DNA from: Streptacidiphilus albus JL83
GTDB lineage: Bacteria; Actinomycetota; Actinomycetes; Streptomycetales; Streptomycetaceae
Length of the DNA: 64,000 nt
Reading direction: 5' to 3'
Assembly: GCF_000744705.1 (NCBI RefSeq)
Contig: NZ_JQML01000001.1
Span: 7,760,017-7,824,016, forward strand
The notes below the pieces were generated by a model. The model did not search any database and had not been told where the DNA came from. It worked only from the letters and a program-made list of their open reading frames with translations. The position numbers and the translations under genes are program-made. Below are positions 50,674-58,475 of this stretch, piece after piece. The first letter of the stretch is position 1; each line of letters begins with the position of its first letter.

Positions 50674-51102
50674 ATGGTGAGCCCCACGGCCCAATCCACT
50701 GATGTCACCTGGCTGCTGACCAGCTTGGTCCAGCGTGTCCCGCACACCCGGAGCGCGCTGCTGCTCTCGTCCGACGGCCTGGTGAAGGCCTTCCACGGGC
50801 TGGACACCGACGGCGCGGACCATCTGGCCGCCGTCGCGTCCGCGCTGTTCTCGCTCGGGCGCAGCGTGGGCACCCGGTTCGGCAGCGGGGAGCAGGTCCG
50901 GCAGGTCGTGGTGGAGCTCGACAGCAGCCTGCTCTTCGTCTCCACCGCCGGCTCCGGCGCCTGCCTCGCCGTGCTCGCCGCGGCCGAGGCCGACCCGGGC
51001 GTCATCGGCTACGAGATGGCGCAACTGGTCAAGAGCGTGCGCCCGTTCCTGGTCACCCCGGCCAGGAACGCGGCCACCGAGGTGGGTAGCCCGGCTCGAT
51101 GA
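50674..51102 (+). CDS. cvnB: Conservon CvnB roadblock/LC7 protein
   Basis: A 142-aa roadblock/LC7 protein: TDVTWLLTSLVQRVPHTRSA, LLLSSDGLVKAFHGLD, ASALFSLGRSVGTRFGSG, SLLFVSTAGSGACLAVLAAA. Such proteins pair with the CvnD GTPase, probably as a GTPase-activating or regulatory subunit in the manner of MglB. The ATG at 50674 follows AAGGAG, 35 bp after the kinase stop, and the 3' end overlaps the DUF742 gene by 4 bp. Confidence 0.92.
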   Translation: MVSPTAQSTDVTWLLTSLVQRVPHTRSALLLSSDGLVKAFHGLDTDGADHLAAVASALFSLGRSVGTRFGSGEQVRQVVVELDSSLLFVSTAGSGACLAVLAAAEADPGVIGYEMAQLVKSVRPFLVTPARNAATEVGSPAR

Positions 51103-51521
51103 ACACAGCCACCCACTTCTCCTCCGACTCCGGTTCCGGCTCCGAGGAGACCTGGCTCGACGAGGACGCCGGCCGGCTGGTACGCCCCTACACGGTGAGC
51201 AACGGGCGCACCCGGCCGACCGCCGCGCTGGAGCTGCTGTCGATGATCCTCACCACCGGCAAGGTGCCCGCCGCCCACCTCGACCCGGACCACGCCCAGG
51301 CGCTCGGGCTGTGCGGGGTGCCGACCTCGGTCGCCGAGGTCTCGGCCCATCTCCGGTTGCCGGTGGTGGTGACCAAGGTGCTGTTATCCGACCTGGTCGA
51401 CTGCGGAGCGGTGACCACCCGGCCCCCGGGCCCGGCCGCCGACCCCGGCGACCGGTCCGTGCTGGAGGCCCTGCTGCTCGGCCTGCGCCGACTCCAGTCG
51501 ACCGCGGATCCGGAGCGGTGA
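51099..51521 (+). CDS. cvnC: Conservon CvnC DUF742 protein
   Basis: A 140-aa DUF742 protein with a winged-helix-like fold: RLVRPYTVSNGRTRPTAALE, VPTSVAEVSAHLRLPVVVTK, VLLSDLVDCGAVTTRPP. ATGA overlap with cvnB. In conservons it lies between the roadblock protein and the GTPase and takes part in their complex; its exact role is unknown. Confidence 0.92.
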   Translation: MNTATHFSSDSGSGSEETWLDEDAGRLVRPYTVSNGRTRPTAALELLSMILTTGKVPAAHLDPDHAQALGLCGVPTSVAEVSAHLRLPVVVTKVLLSDLVDCGAVTTRPPGPAADPGDRSVLEALLLGLRRLQSTADPER

Positions 51522-51525
51522 CCGG

Positions 51526-52209
51526 ATGTCCCACGCCACAACCTTCTCAGCGTCCGAATTCCCAGGGTCCGACGAACGACCCCACCTGGAGGCACTGCCG
51601 ATGGCCCACGACAACGGTGCGGCGCCCCTGCCCGATGCCCTGAAGCTCCTGGTCTCGGGCGGGTTCGGCGTCGGCAAGACCACCTTCGTGGGCGCGGTGA
51701 GCGAGATCGAGCCGCTGCGCACGGAGGAGCTGCTCACCAGCGTCGGCGCCGACACGGACAGCCTGGTCGGCATCCAGTCCAAGTCGACCACCACCGTGGC
51801 CCTGGACTTCGGCCGGATCACCCTGAACCCGGGGCACGTCCTCTACCTGTTCGGCACCCCCGGGCAGGAGCGCTACTGGTTCATGTGGGACGAGCTGTCC
51901 AGCGGCGCGCTGGGCGCCGTCGTCCTGGCCGACACCCGGCGGCTGGGGGACTGCTTCGCCGCGATCGACTTCTTCGAACGGCGGGGCATCGGCTTCCTGG
52001 TGGCGGTCAACGAGTTCGACGGGGCCTTCCGCTACGACCCGGAGGAGGTCCGCGCCGCCCTCGACCTCAAGCCCCATGTGCCGGTGGTGCTCTGCGACGC
52101 CCGGCACACCGCGTCGGCCGTCTCGGTGCTGGTCGACCTGGTCCAGCACCTGCTCGCGCTCGCCGCGTCGCCCGGCCCGGGCGCGCGCCGGGACGACCTG
52201 GTCCGCTGA
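51526..52209 (+). CDS. cvnD: Conservon CvnD Ras-like GTPase
   Basis: A 227-aa small GTPase. The P-loop is VSGGFGVGKTTFVGAVSEIE, the switch region is IQSKSTTTVALDFGRITLNP, the G3 motif is FGTPGQERYWFMWDELSSGA, and the NKxD equivalent is NEFD. A disordered N-terminal 35 residues precedes the G domain; a second ATG at 51601 gives a shorter form. It starts 4 bp after cvnC. Functionally like MglA, switching between GTP and GDP states to control development or secondary metabolism downstream of the CvnA sensor. Confidence 0.92.
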   Translation: MSHATTFSASEFPGSDERPHLEALPMAHDNGAAPLPDALKLLVSGGFGVGKTTFVGAVSEIEPLRTEELLTSVGADTDSLVGIQSKSTTTVALDFGRITLNPGHVLYLFGTPGQERYWFMWDELSSGALGAVVLADTRRLGDCFAAIDFFERRGIGFLVAVNEFDGAFRYDPEEVRAALDLKPHVPVVLCDARHTASAVSVLVDLVQHLLALAASPGPGARRDDLVR

Positions 52210-52279
52210 CCGGTCCGCACCGCCCCGCCTCCGCCACCTTTGCCAAGAGCCAGATACGAGCCAGATACGGAGCACTGCC

Positions 52280-52852
52280 ATGACCTACGACCCCGTCGGC
52301 CGGATGATGATGACCCCCGTGGACAACGAGGCGCCCCAGCGGGTGTCGCGGTTGCGCAGCCTCGGACTGGGGGAGCAGCCCGACCCGGAGTTCGACCACT
52401 TCGCCGACGAGCTGGCCCGGATCACCGGTGCGCCCTACGCGATGGTGAACTTCATCGACGAGAACCGTCAGTTCTTCGCCGGCCTGCACACCCCCGGCGG
52501 CACGCTGACCGGCTCCGAGGCGGCCGCCGCCGTCGCCGCCACCGCGGAGCCGGGCCGGGAGATGGCCCGGGACCACGGCTACTGCCCGCACGTCGTCGTG
52601 CGGCGCAAGGCACTGGTGCTGGAGGACGTCTGCGACTACCCCCGGTTCGCGGGCAACCCGGTGGTGGACGAGATCGGCATCCGCTCCTACCTCGGCGCCC
52701 CGCTGATCGACCGGACCGGCACGGCGCTGGGCACGATCTGCGTGGTCGACGTCGAGCCGCGCCCGTGGGGACGGCCGGGGCTGGAGACCATCAAGTCCAT
52801 GGCCGCCGAGCTGATCGACCTCATCCACCGCCGCGAGGACGGGCTGGTCTAG
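52280..52852 (+). CDS. GAF-domain protein of the conservon
   Basis: A 190-aa protein with one GAF domain: ARITGAPYAMVNFIDENRQF, CPHVVVRRKALVLEDVCDYP, IRSYLGAPLIDRTGTALGTI, VVDVEPRPW. It follows cvnD after 70 bp on the same strand. Some conservons carry such an accessory GAF gene, others a cytochrome P450. Probably feeds a small-molecule or redox signal into the GTPase module; the cysteines in YCPHVV and DVCDYP are possible redox residues. Confidence 0.87.
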   Translation: MTYDPVGRMMMTPVDNEAPQRVSRLRSLGLGEQPDPEFDHFADELARITGAPYAMVNFIDENRQFFAGLHTPGGTLTGSEAAAAVAATAEPGREMARDHGYCPHVVVRRKALVLEDVCDYPRFAGNPVVDEIGIRSYLGAPLIDRTGTALGTICVVDVEPRPWGRPGLETIKSMAAELIDLIHRREDGLV

Positions 52853-52887
52853 CGGTCGGTGTCAGCGGTCGGCGCGGGTGGCTGCGG

Positions 52888-54084
52888 TCAGGAGGCGACC
52901 GGGGTCCGCACCACGTCGGCCAGCCGCTCCGACCACTGTCCCTTGGCCCGGCCCAGTGCCACCTCGCCCAGGCGCAGCAGTTGGACGTCGGAGGTGCCCG
53001 CCGGGGCGAAGATGTGGTGCGCGTCGCGCAGGTAGCGCTCCACCGGTCGGTCGGTGAAGAGCCCGGCGGCGGCGTGCACCTCCATCGCGTTGCGCGCCGA
53101 GTCCAGCGCGTACTCGACGTTGATCAGCTTGGCGTTCATCAGCTCCGCGTCGCAGGGCAGCCCGCAGTCCAGCAGGTGCACCGCGTGGTAGGCGGCGAGC
53201 CGCGCGGTCATCAGCCGCGACTGCATCTGTCCCAGCTTCAGCGTGATGTTGGGCAGGGCGTGCAGGGACTTGCCGTAGCGCCGGCGCTCGGTGGAGAACT
53301 CCGCGGTCTCCTCGACCAGGGCGCGGTGGATCCCCAGCGAGACGGCGGTCAGGTTGGCCCGGCCGTAGAGCACGCTGGAGGAGTAGGCGACCGGGAGTCC
53401 GTCGCCCTCCGCGCCGAGCAGGTTGGCGGCGGGGACCCGGCAGTCCTGGAAGATCAACTCGCCGAAGCTGAAGCCGTGCAGGCCCATGGCCGGAACCTGC
53501 TCCCCGAGTGAGAAGCCGGGGCGGTCGGACTCCACCAGGAAGGCCGACAGGCCGGTGGAGCCGGGACCGGTCCTGGCCACCACGCCGTGCAGGTCGCCGA
53601 CATGGCTGTTGCCGACATAGACCTTGCTGCCGTTCAGGATGTAGTCGTCCCCGTCGCGCACCGCCGTCATCTCCATGCCGAGGACGTGGCCGCCCGCCCC
53701 CGGCTCGGTGACGGCGATGGTGGGCAGGCACTCGCCGGAGGAGACCATCGGCAGCCAGGTCTTCTTCTGCACCTCGTTGCCGAAGTGCACGATCTTCGCC
53801 ACCCCGAGCTGGGAGGCCTGCACCATGGCGCCCATCGCCCCGCTGACCCGCGACAGCTCCTCGATGATGATCGTCTTCGCCAGGTGCCCGAGCCCCATCC
53901 CGCCGTACTCCGGGCCGATGGTGACCCCGATCCAGCCCTGTTCGGCGATCAGTCGGGAGAGCCCGTGCTGGACGGTCCTGGACGCCTCCATCTCCGCTAT
54001 GCGGGGCCGTACTTCGGACTCCGCGAAGTCACGGACCTCGGCTCGCAGACGATCGAGTCGCTCAGTGGTGAAGTAGCCGTCCAT
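52888..54084 (-). CDS. Acyl-CoA dehydrogenase-like flavoprotein with Asp at the catalytic-base site
   Basis: A 398-aa protein, full length for the family. N-terminal helical domain, FAD-binding middle domain (LPTIAVTEPGAGGHVLGMEM, LNGSKVYVGNSHVGDLHGVV), and C-terminal helical domain with RRRYGKSLHALPNITLKLGQ and VEYALDSARNAMEVHAAAGL. Most acyl-CoA dehydrogenases have the base Glu in a TEYPVER-like segment; here it reads FTDRPVERYLRDA, with Asp in its place. The following EGTSQIQ-like loop is PAGTSDVQLL. This may indicate a different substrate, as in biosynthetic members, or reduced activity. No adjacent biosynthetic genes. Confidence 0.87.
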   Translation of the reverse strand: MDGYFTTERLDRLRAEVRDFAESEVRPRIAEMEASRTVQHGLSRLIAEQGWIGVTIGPEYGGMGLGHLAKTIIIEELSRVSGAMGAMVQASQLGVAKIVHFGNEVQKKTWLPMVSSGECLPTIAVTEPGAGGHVLGMEMTAVRDGDDYILNGSKVYVGNSHVGDLHGVVARTGPGSTGLSAFLVESDRPGFSLGEQVPAMGLHGFSFGELIFQDCRVPAANLLGAEGDGLPVAYSSSVLYGRANLTAVSLGIHRALVEETAEFSTERRRYGKSLHALPNITLKLGQMQSRLMTARLAAYHAVHLLDCGLPCDAELMNAKLINVEYALDSARNAMEVHAAAGLFTDRPVERYLRDAHHIFAPAGTSDVQLLRLGEVALGRAKGQWSERLADVVRTPVAS

Positions 54085-54388
54085 CGTGACCCTCCCTCGG
54101 GTTGCGCGTGGAGATCAGGCGTCGGAGTGCTTCTGCATCCGCGCCACCCCCCGTACCCGGCCGGGCCGGCCCCATCATCGTGATGAGTGGGCGCATCCAG
54201 GTTCAAGATCAACGACTATGAATGACCGGAACTCGCCCCGTTGCCCCAACTTCGAAAGTGTGTACTCATACGCCCCTTCCGACACGGGCTCCTTACCGGT
54301 GCACGGCCGTTGCGCCGGGCGGGTGCGGCGGGTGCGGCGGGTGCGGCGGGTGCGGCGGGTGCGGCGGGTGCGGCGGGTGCGGCGGGGA
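54085..54388. other. Intergenic region with a minisatellite
   Basis: 304 bp between two minus-strand genes hold no gene that I can support. The left part carries the promoter region of the acyl-CoA dehydrogenase gene; the right part is a 9-bp tandem repeat directly after the aminopeptidase stop. Confidence 0.6.
54321..54383. repeat. Seven perfect copies of a 9-bp tandem repeat
   Basis: GGGTGCGGC occurs seven times without interruption, 5 bp beyond the stop codon of the aminopeptidase gene. Perfect identity implies recent expansion by slippage; the copy number probably varies between strains. Confidence 0.93.
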
Positions 54389-55156
54389 TCAGGGCAGGGT
54401 GAGGATCCTGGGTCCCTCCTCGGTGACGGCGATGGTGTGCTCGATGTGGGCGGCGCGACTGCCGTCGGTCGTCCGCAGGGTCCAGCCGTCGGGGTCGGCG
54501 CGGTAGCTGTTCTCCCCGCCGGCCATCAGCATGGGTTCGATGGCCAGGGTGAGGCCGTGCCGCAGCGCGAAGCCGCGTCCGGGCCGTCCGTGGTTGGGGA
54601 CGTGCGGGTCCTCGTGCATCCGGCGGCCGATGCCGTGGCCGCCGAAGTCGGTCGGCATGCCGCAGCCGTGGGTGCGGGCGACGCTGCTGATGGCATGGGA
54701 GATGTCGCCGATGCGGTGGCCGACGGTGGCGGCGGCGATGCCCGCGTCCAGGGCCTGCTGGGTGGCGGCGATCAGCGCCAGGTCCGCCGGGCGGCCGGTG
54801 CCGACGGTGAAGCTGATCGCGGCGTCGCCGGTCCAGCCGTCGAGCTCGGCCCCGCAGTCGACGCTGAGCAGGTCGCCGTCGCGCAGCCGGTAGTCGTCGG
54901 GGATCCCGTGCACCACCGCGTCGTTGACGGAGGCGCAGATCACCGCGGGAAAGGGGGTGGGGGCGAAGGAGGGCCGGTAGCCGAGGAACGGTGAGCCGGC
55001 CCCCGCCTCGGCCAGGACGGTGCGGGCGGCCTCGTCCAGCTCGCGCAGCCGGACGCCCACGGCCGCCGCCCCGCGGGCGGCGGCGAGTGCCTGCGCCACC
55101 ACCCGTCCGGCCTCGCGCATCGCCCCCAGTGCGACGTCGGTCTTGATCTCCACCAT
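54389..55156 (-). CDS. map: Type I methionine aminopeptidase
   Basis: A 255-aa enzyme with all five metal ligands: D100 (LLSVDCGAELD), D111 (TGDAAISF), H174 (DFGGHGIGR), E207 (LTLAIEPML) and E239 (AAHIEHTIAV), plus the substrate His H83 (VVHGIPDD). It removes initiator methionine from nascent proteins. ATG 55156 has GGGAGTGG upstream and gives the usual N-terminus. Streptomycetes carry a housekeeping copy in the ribosomal-protein region; this isolated copy, divergent from a small XRE regulator, is probably a conditional paralogue. An intact -10-like TATAAG lies inside the shared palindrome. Confidence 0.93.
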   Translation of the reverse strand: MVEIKTDVALGAMREAGRVVAQALAAARGAAAVGVRLRELDEAARTVLAEAGAGSPFLGYRPSFAPTPFPAVICASVNDAVVHGIPDDYRLRDGDLLSVDCGAELDGWTGDAAISFTVGTGRPADLALIAATQQALDAGIAAATVGHRIGDISHAISSVARTHGCGMPTDFGGHGIGRRMHEDPHVPNHGRPGRGFALRHGLTLAIEPMLMAGGENSYRADPDGWTLRTTDGSRAAHIEHTIAVTEEGPRILTLP

Positions 55157-55191
55157 GTTCTGTGCCACTCCCTGCGAGCCGGTGCTACCCA

Positions 55192-55213
55192 ATACTTATA
55201 CCGGTATTAGTAT
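55192..55213. promoter_or_regulatory. Palindromic operator/promoter between map and a small XRE gene
   Basis: A 22-bp symmetric element, ATACT then T, ATACCGGTAT, T and AGTAT, perfect except for the two T positions. It contains a TAGTAT -10-like box (55208-55213) facing the XRE gene and TATAAG facing map. A repressor bound here would block both promoters. Confidence 0.75.
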
Positions 55214-55220
55214 CACGGTC

Positions 55221-55511
55221 ATGGTGAGAACTCCTTTGAGCCCGCAGGAACGCGAGCGCGGTGAGCGTTTCGGCGCCCTGCTGCGCCAGGCCCGGGGCGA
55301 GCGCAGCATGGTGGACGTGGCGGCGGCGGCCGGGGTGTCCGCCGAGACCCTGCGCAAGATCGAGACCGGCCGCGCCCCGACCCCCGCCTTCTTCACCGTC
55401 GCGGCCCTGGCCTGGGCCCTGGGGCTGTCCCTGGACACCCTGGTCGCCGCCTGTGCCGAGGGCCCCGAGGGGGAGGGTGCGGAGCTGGACGGTGCGGCCC
55501 GGTCGGCCTGA
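55221..55511 (+). CDS. Small XRE-family regulator, probably on a leaderless mRNA
   Basis: A 96-aa protein that is almost all XRE helix-turn-helix: RFGALLRQARGERSMVDVAA, AAGVSAETLRKIETGRAPTP, AFFTVAALAWALGLSLDTLV. No effector domain. The ATG lies 7 bp after TAGTAT, with no ribosome-binding site between, so transcription probably starts at or next to the ATG. The palindrome overlapping this promoter and that of map is its likely binding site, giving autoregulation and control of the aminopeptidase. A GTG two codons on (MVRTP) is part of the same frame. Confidence 0.87.
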   Translation: MVRTPLSPQERERGERFGALLRQARGERSMVDVAAAAGVSAETLRKIETGRAPTPAFFTVAALAWALGLSLDTLVAACAEGPEGEGAELDGAARSA

Positions 55512-55575
55512 ACGGCGCGGCGGCCACTGCTCCGCGACTCTTCCCATACTTCGACTGCCGATATATGGTCGGGGT

Positions 55576-55989
55576 GTGAGCAGACGACGGAGCGTGATGA
55601 GCGAGGCCACGTACTTCATCCTCGCCGCCCTGCTGGATGGGCCGTTGCACGGCTATGCGGTCATCAAGCGGGCGCAGGAGCAGTCCGGGGGCCGGGTCAA
55701 CCTCGCGGTCGGCACCCTCTACGGGGCGCTGGAGCGAATGACGGACGAGGGGCTGATCGAGGTGGACCACGAGGAGGTCGTCTCGGGGCGGCCCCGGCGC
55801 TACTTCCGGGTCACGGACGCCGGACAGGGGGCCGTGCAGGAGGAGGCCGGACGGCTGGCCGCCGCGGCGGCCGTGGTGACGGAGCGCTCGGGCGCGCAGC
55901 GGGCCGGGACACAGCGGGCAGGGATGCCGAAGCGTACGACGCGCGGCACGAGGCCGGCCGGGTCCGGCGGGGGAGTGGTGATCGCATGA
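55576..55989 (+). CDS. PadR-family transcriptional regulator
   Basis: A 137-aa protein with a PadR winged helix in residues about 10-85 (YFILAALLDGPLHGYAVIKR, VNLAVGTLYGALERMTDEGL, SGRPRRYFRVTDAG), followed by an Arg/Gly-rich tail. The GTG at 55576 follows a TATATG -10-like element with almost no leader; the ATG at 55597 with CGGAG is the alternative start. The stop overlaps the start of the membrane-protein gene (ATGA), the classic PadR plus target arrangement. Confidence 0.88.
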   Translation: MSRRRSVMSEATYFILAALLDGPLHGYAVIKRAQEQSGGRVNLAVGTLYGALERMTDEGLIEVDHEEVVSGRPRRYFRVTDAGQGAVQEEAGRLAAAAAVVTERSGAQRAGTQRAGMPKRTTRGTRPAGSGGGVVIA

Positions 55990-56978
55990 CGACCGGTGAC
56001 CTGTCCGAGCGGAGGAGCTGGGCGGAGCGCTGCTACCGGGTGATGCTGCTCGGCTACCCCCGGGACTACCGGCGGCGCCACGGCGGCGAGCTGCTGGGCA
56101 CCCTGCTGGAGGCCCACCCCTCCCGACGGCTGCCCTCGGTGCGCGAGTCGGTCCACCTGCTGGACGCCGGGCTGCTGACCCGGCTGCGCAGCAGGCCGGC
56201 CGGGGTCCCGGCCTGGGCGAGCGGACTGCAGCTCGGCCTGCTCCTGCTGGTACTGGTGCGCGCCGGGACGATGCTGGGCCATGTCACGACCGTCCAGCAG
56301 CCGGAAGCGGTGATCCTGCTGCCCTCGCTGCTGGTCGTGGTCGCGCTGCTGCTCGGCCGGATGGGCAGCGCGGCCGTGCTGGCGGCGATCGCGGCGGTGG
56401 CGGGGACCTACCAGGCTCTGGCGTCCTCCGGGGGCCACGGCACGGACGTCCTCGGCGGGCTCTTCGCCAGCAGGACCTTCGAGGCCTCGTGGGCCCTCAA
56501 CTTCTGGCTGAGCCCGGGCCTGACGCAGTACTGGGTGGTGGCGGCGGGCTCGGCGGTCATCGCGCTGAACCGGCGCACCCGGGGACCGCTGCCCAGGCGG
56601 TCGTGGTACTGGCTGACGGTACTGCTCGCCCAGGTCGCCCTCACCGTCGGCAACAACCTCCTGCTGCCGGCCGGCGTTCCGGCGAACCACCGGCCCCCGT
56701 CCCTGCCGGGTGCGGCCGTCGGCCTGCCGGTGCTGCCGCTGATCGTGACCGTCGGCTTCCTGCTGCTCGCGCTGCGGGCGACGGTGGTGATCGGCGACCC
56801 GCGCTGGGCCGTCGCGGCCGGCGTCTACCTGATCCCGGTCGCCGTCTCCGCCGCCGTGCTGGCGGTCGGCATGCCGAGCGCCGTGGCGACGCTCGGCGAC
56901 CAGCTGCCGGCCGTCCTGCTGGCAGCCGGCTGCGCCGTGGCGCTGCGCCGCAGGGCCCCACGGCGGACGGAGAGCTGA
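55986..56978 (+). CDS. Polytopic membrane protein coupled to PadR
   Basis: A 330-aa protein. A cytoplasmic start (RCYRVMLLGYPRDYRRRHGG, ELLGTLLEA) is followed by about seven transmembrane helices. The YP..YR.RHG.E motif is common to actinobacterial membrane proteins that follow PadR regulators and often ABC transporters, and is of unknown function. Because it is translated as one unit with the PadR gene, the two probably form an autoregulated stress module. No ATPase partner is present here. Confidence 0.8.
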   Translation: MTTGDLSERRSWAERCYRVMLLGYPRDYRRRHGGELLGTLLEAHPSRRLPSVRESVHLLDAGLLTRLRSRPAGVPAWASGLQLGLLLLVLVRAGTMLGHVTTVQQPEAVILLPSLLVVVALLLGRMGSAAVLAAIAAVAGTYQALASSGGHGTDVLGGLFASRTFEASWALNFWLSPGLTQYWVVAAGSAVIALNRRTRGPLPRRSWYWLTVLLAQVALTVGNNLLLPAGVPANHRPPSLPGAAVGLPVLPLIVTVGFLLLALRATVVIGDPRWAVAAGVYLIPVAVSAAVLAVGMPSAVATLGDQLPAVLLAAGCAVALRRRAPRRTES

Positions 56979-57011
56979 GCACGTCGCAAGGCTGTACGTA
57001 AGTGCTCGACC

Positions 57012-57039
57012 GGCCCGCCGACCCGACCGTCGGCGGGCC
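57012..57039 (+). terminator. GC stem-loop after the PadR operon
   Basis: GGCCCGCCGAC (57012-57022) and GTCGGCGGGCC (57029-57039) form a perfect 11-bp stem with a 6-nt loop, 33 bp after the stop. No U tract. Confidence 0.7.
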
Positions 57040-57153
57040 CGCGCGCTGCCGAGTTCGCCGCCGCGCAGAACCTGCGGCAGTGCGCTGCGCGTCCTCCACG
57101 CCGGGGCCGTCGGCGACGCGCCCCGGAGCAGGACAGGAACAGTAGGAGAACCG

Positions 57154-57777
57154 ATGCGTCACCTCGTGCGGAACCCGGCCTTCTGGTACGTGGGCGCACT
57201 GGCCTTCATGTGGCCGGTCCAGGAGCTGTTGGCGCCCGGTCCGCTCGACCAGCTCCGGGAATGGGCGTCGACCAACCTGGCGAACCTGCGGCTCCCGCCG
57301 GCCGGCCACCCGGTCGCGGCGCTGGTGGTCTCCGCCTTCGTCACCCAGGCGTCCCCGTGGGTGTGGCCGCCGCTCGCCCTGTCGACCTTCGCGGCGGTGT
57401 CGGCGCTGGGCGCCCGGCGCGCCGTGGCCCTGCTGGCAACGGTGCACATGGGCGTGTCCCTGGTGACGGAGGGGATGGTGTGGTGGAGGATCCGCCACGG
57501 TTCGCTGCCGGGCTCGGAGGCGCACACCCTGGACACCGGGCCGTCCTACCTGGTGGTCGCGGCGATGACGGTGGCGGTCCTGTGCGCCCGGCCGCTGTGG
57601 CTGCGCGGGGTGTGGCTGGTCCTGCTGGCCCTGGTCGCCCCCCGGCTGCTGGACGGCCTCGGTGAGGGCTCGTTCAGCGCCATCGGTCATCTGACGGCCT
57701 TCACGGTCGCCCTCGCGGCCGTCTGCGCCCACGGCTACCGGCGACGCCGGCCGTCCCCGGCCCCCGCGACGGCCTGA
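57154..57777 (+). CDS. Rhomboid-like membrane protein
   Basis: A 207-aa protein with about six transmembrane helices. The candidate rhomboid serine motif is LDTGPSYLVVAAMTVA (GxSx) and the candidate histidine is in FSAIGHLTAFTVALAA, in the expected order and in helices 4 and 6. It lacks the conserved WR loop, so catalytic activity is doubtful. The ATG has AGTAGGAGAACC upstream. This matches actinobacterial proteins called rhomboid-like from memory; intramembrane proteolysis is not proven. Confidence 0.6.
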   Translation: MRHLVRNPAFWYVGALAFMWPVQELLAPGPLDQLREWASTNLANLRLPPAGHPVAALVVSAFVTQASPWVWPPLALSTFAAVSALGARRAVALLATVHMGVSLVTEGMVWWRIRHGSLPGSEAHTLDTGPSYLVVAAMTVAVLCARPLWLRGVWLVLLALVAPRLLDGLGEGSFSAIGHLTAFTVALAAVCAHGYRRRRPSPAPATA

Positions 57778-57857
57778 TCCGGCGAGCCTCCCACCGGGCG
57801 TCGGGCCGATGACCGGAGCGTCGGGCCGATGTCGGAGGCGTTGGCTAGCCTGGCGCC

Positions 57858-58475
57858 ATGCCTCTGCTGAGCCACACCGTGCTGACCGACCCGGAGTTCC
57901 TCGTCCCCTCGGTGCCCGACGCCCCGCCGGGCGGCGTCGCCTGGCTGAGGTCGTCCGTCGCCCGCTTCAGCAGCGGCGCGGCCCACCGGCGCCGGCGCGC
58001 GCTGGCGGTGGCCGAGCTGGCCTCCGTCGACCCGGACCGCCTCCGGCTGCGGGCGGCCGAGCGCGGGGACGGACCGGTCGAGGTGCTGGCCGAGGCGCTG
58101 GGCCTGCCCGCCGACGTCGCCGCCGACGTCGCCCTGGTGGCGAAGGCCTACCAGCCGCACACCGCCGTCACCGAGGAGGCCGATCGGGCGGTCGCCCGGC
58201 TGGTCGAGGCCTGCGGCGGGGTCGCCGACGAGGCCACGGCCAACCGGATCGGGCTGCTCGTCCAGGCGTGCGACGCGACCAGGGCCCTGGTGGCGAACAG
58301 CGTGGCCGGTCGGACCGACCCACCGGTGCCCCTGACCCGCCGGGTGGCGCCGGACGGCACCCTCGTGGAGGTCAGCCTGGCCGAGGCGCCGTTCGGGAGC
58401 GGTCCCCACGCCTGCCCCGGCCGGGAACACGCGCTGGCCCTGGCGGCCGGCCTGGTGGAGGCGGGGACCCGGTGA
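57858..58475 (+). CDS. Half-length cytochrome P450-like protein
   Basis: A 205-aa protein that keeps scattered P450 landmarks in compressed order. RFSSGAAHRRRRALA (about 37-51) resembles the helix C haem-propionate motif. RIGLLVQACDATRALVAN (about 130-147) resembles helix I with its A-x-x-T. APFGSGPHACPGREHALALA carries the haem-ligand Cys C186 in a standard FGxGxHxCxG loop. The ExxR pair of helix K is not visible, and normal P450s are near 400 residues. It overlaps the next gene's GTG. It could be a haem protein with another role or a family of mini-P450s; no break or frameshift indicates simple decay. Confidence 0.72.
   Translation: MPLLSHTVLTDPEFLVPSVPDAPPGGVAWLRSSVARFSSGAAHRRRRALAVAELASVDPDRLRLRAAERGDGPVEVLAEALGLPADVAADVALVAKAYQPHTAVTEEADRAVARLVEACGGVADEATANRIGLLVQACDATRALVANSVAGRTDPPVPLTRRVAPDGTLVEVSLAEAPFGSGPHACPGREHALALAAGLVEAGTR

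Noticed and set aside
54321-54383. Possible CRISPR array
   Set aside because: Units are contiguous 9-bp repeats without spacers.
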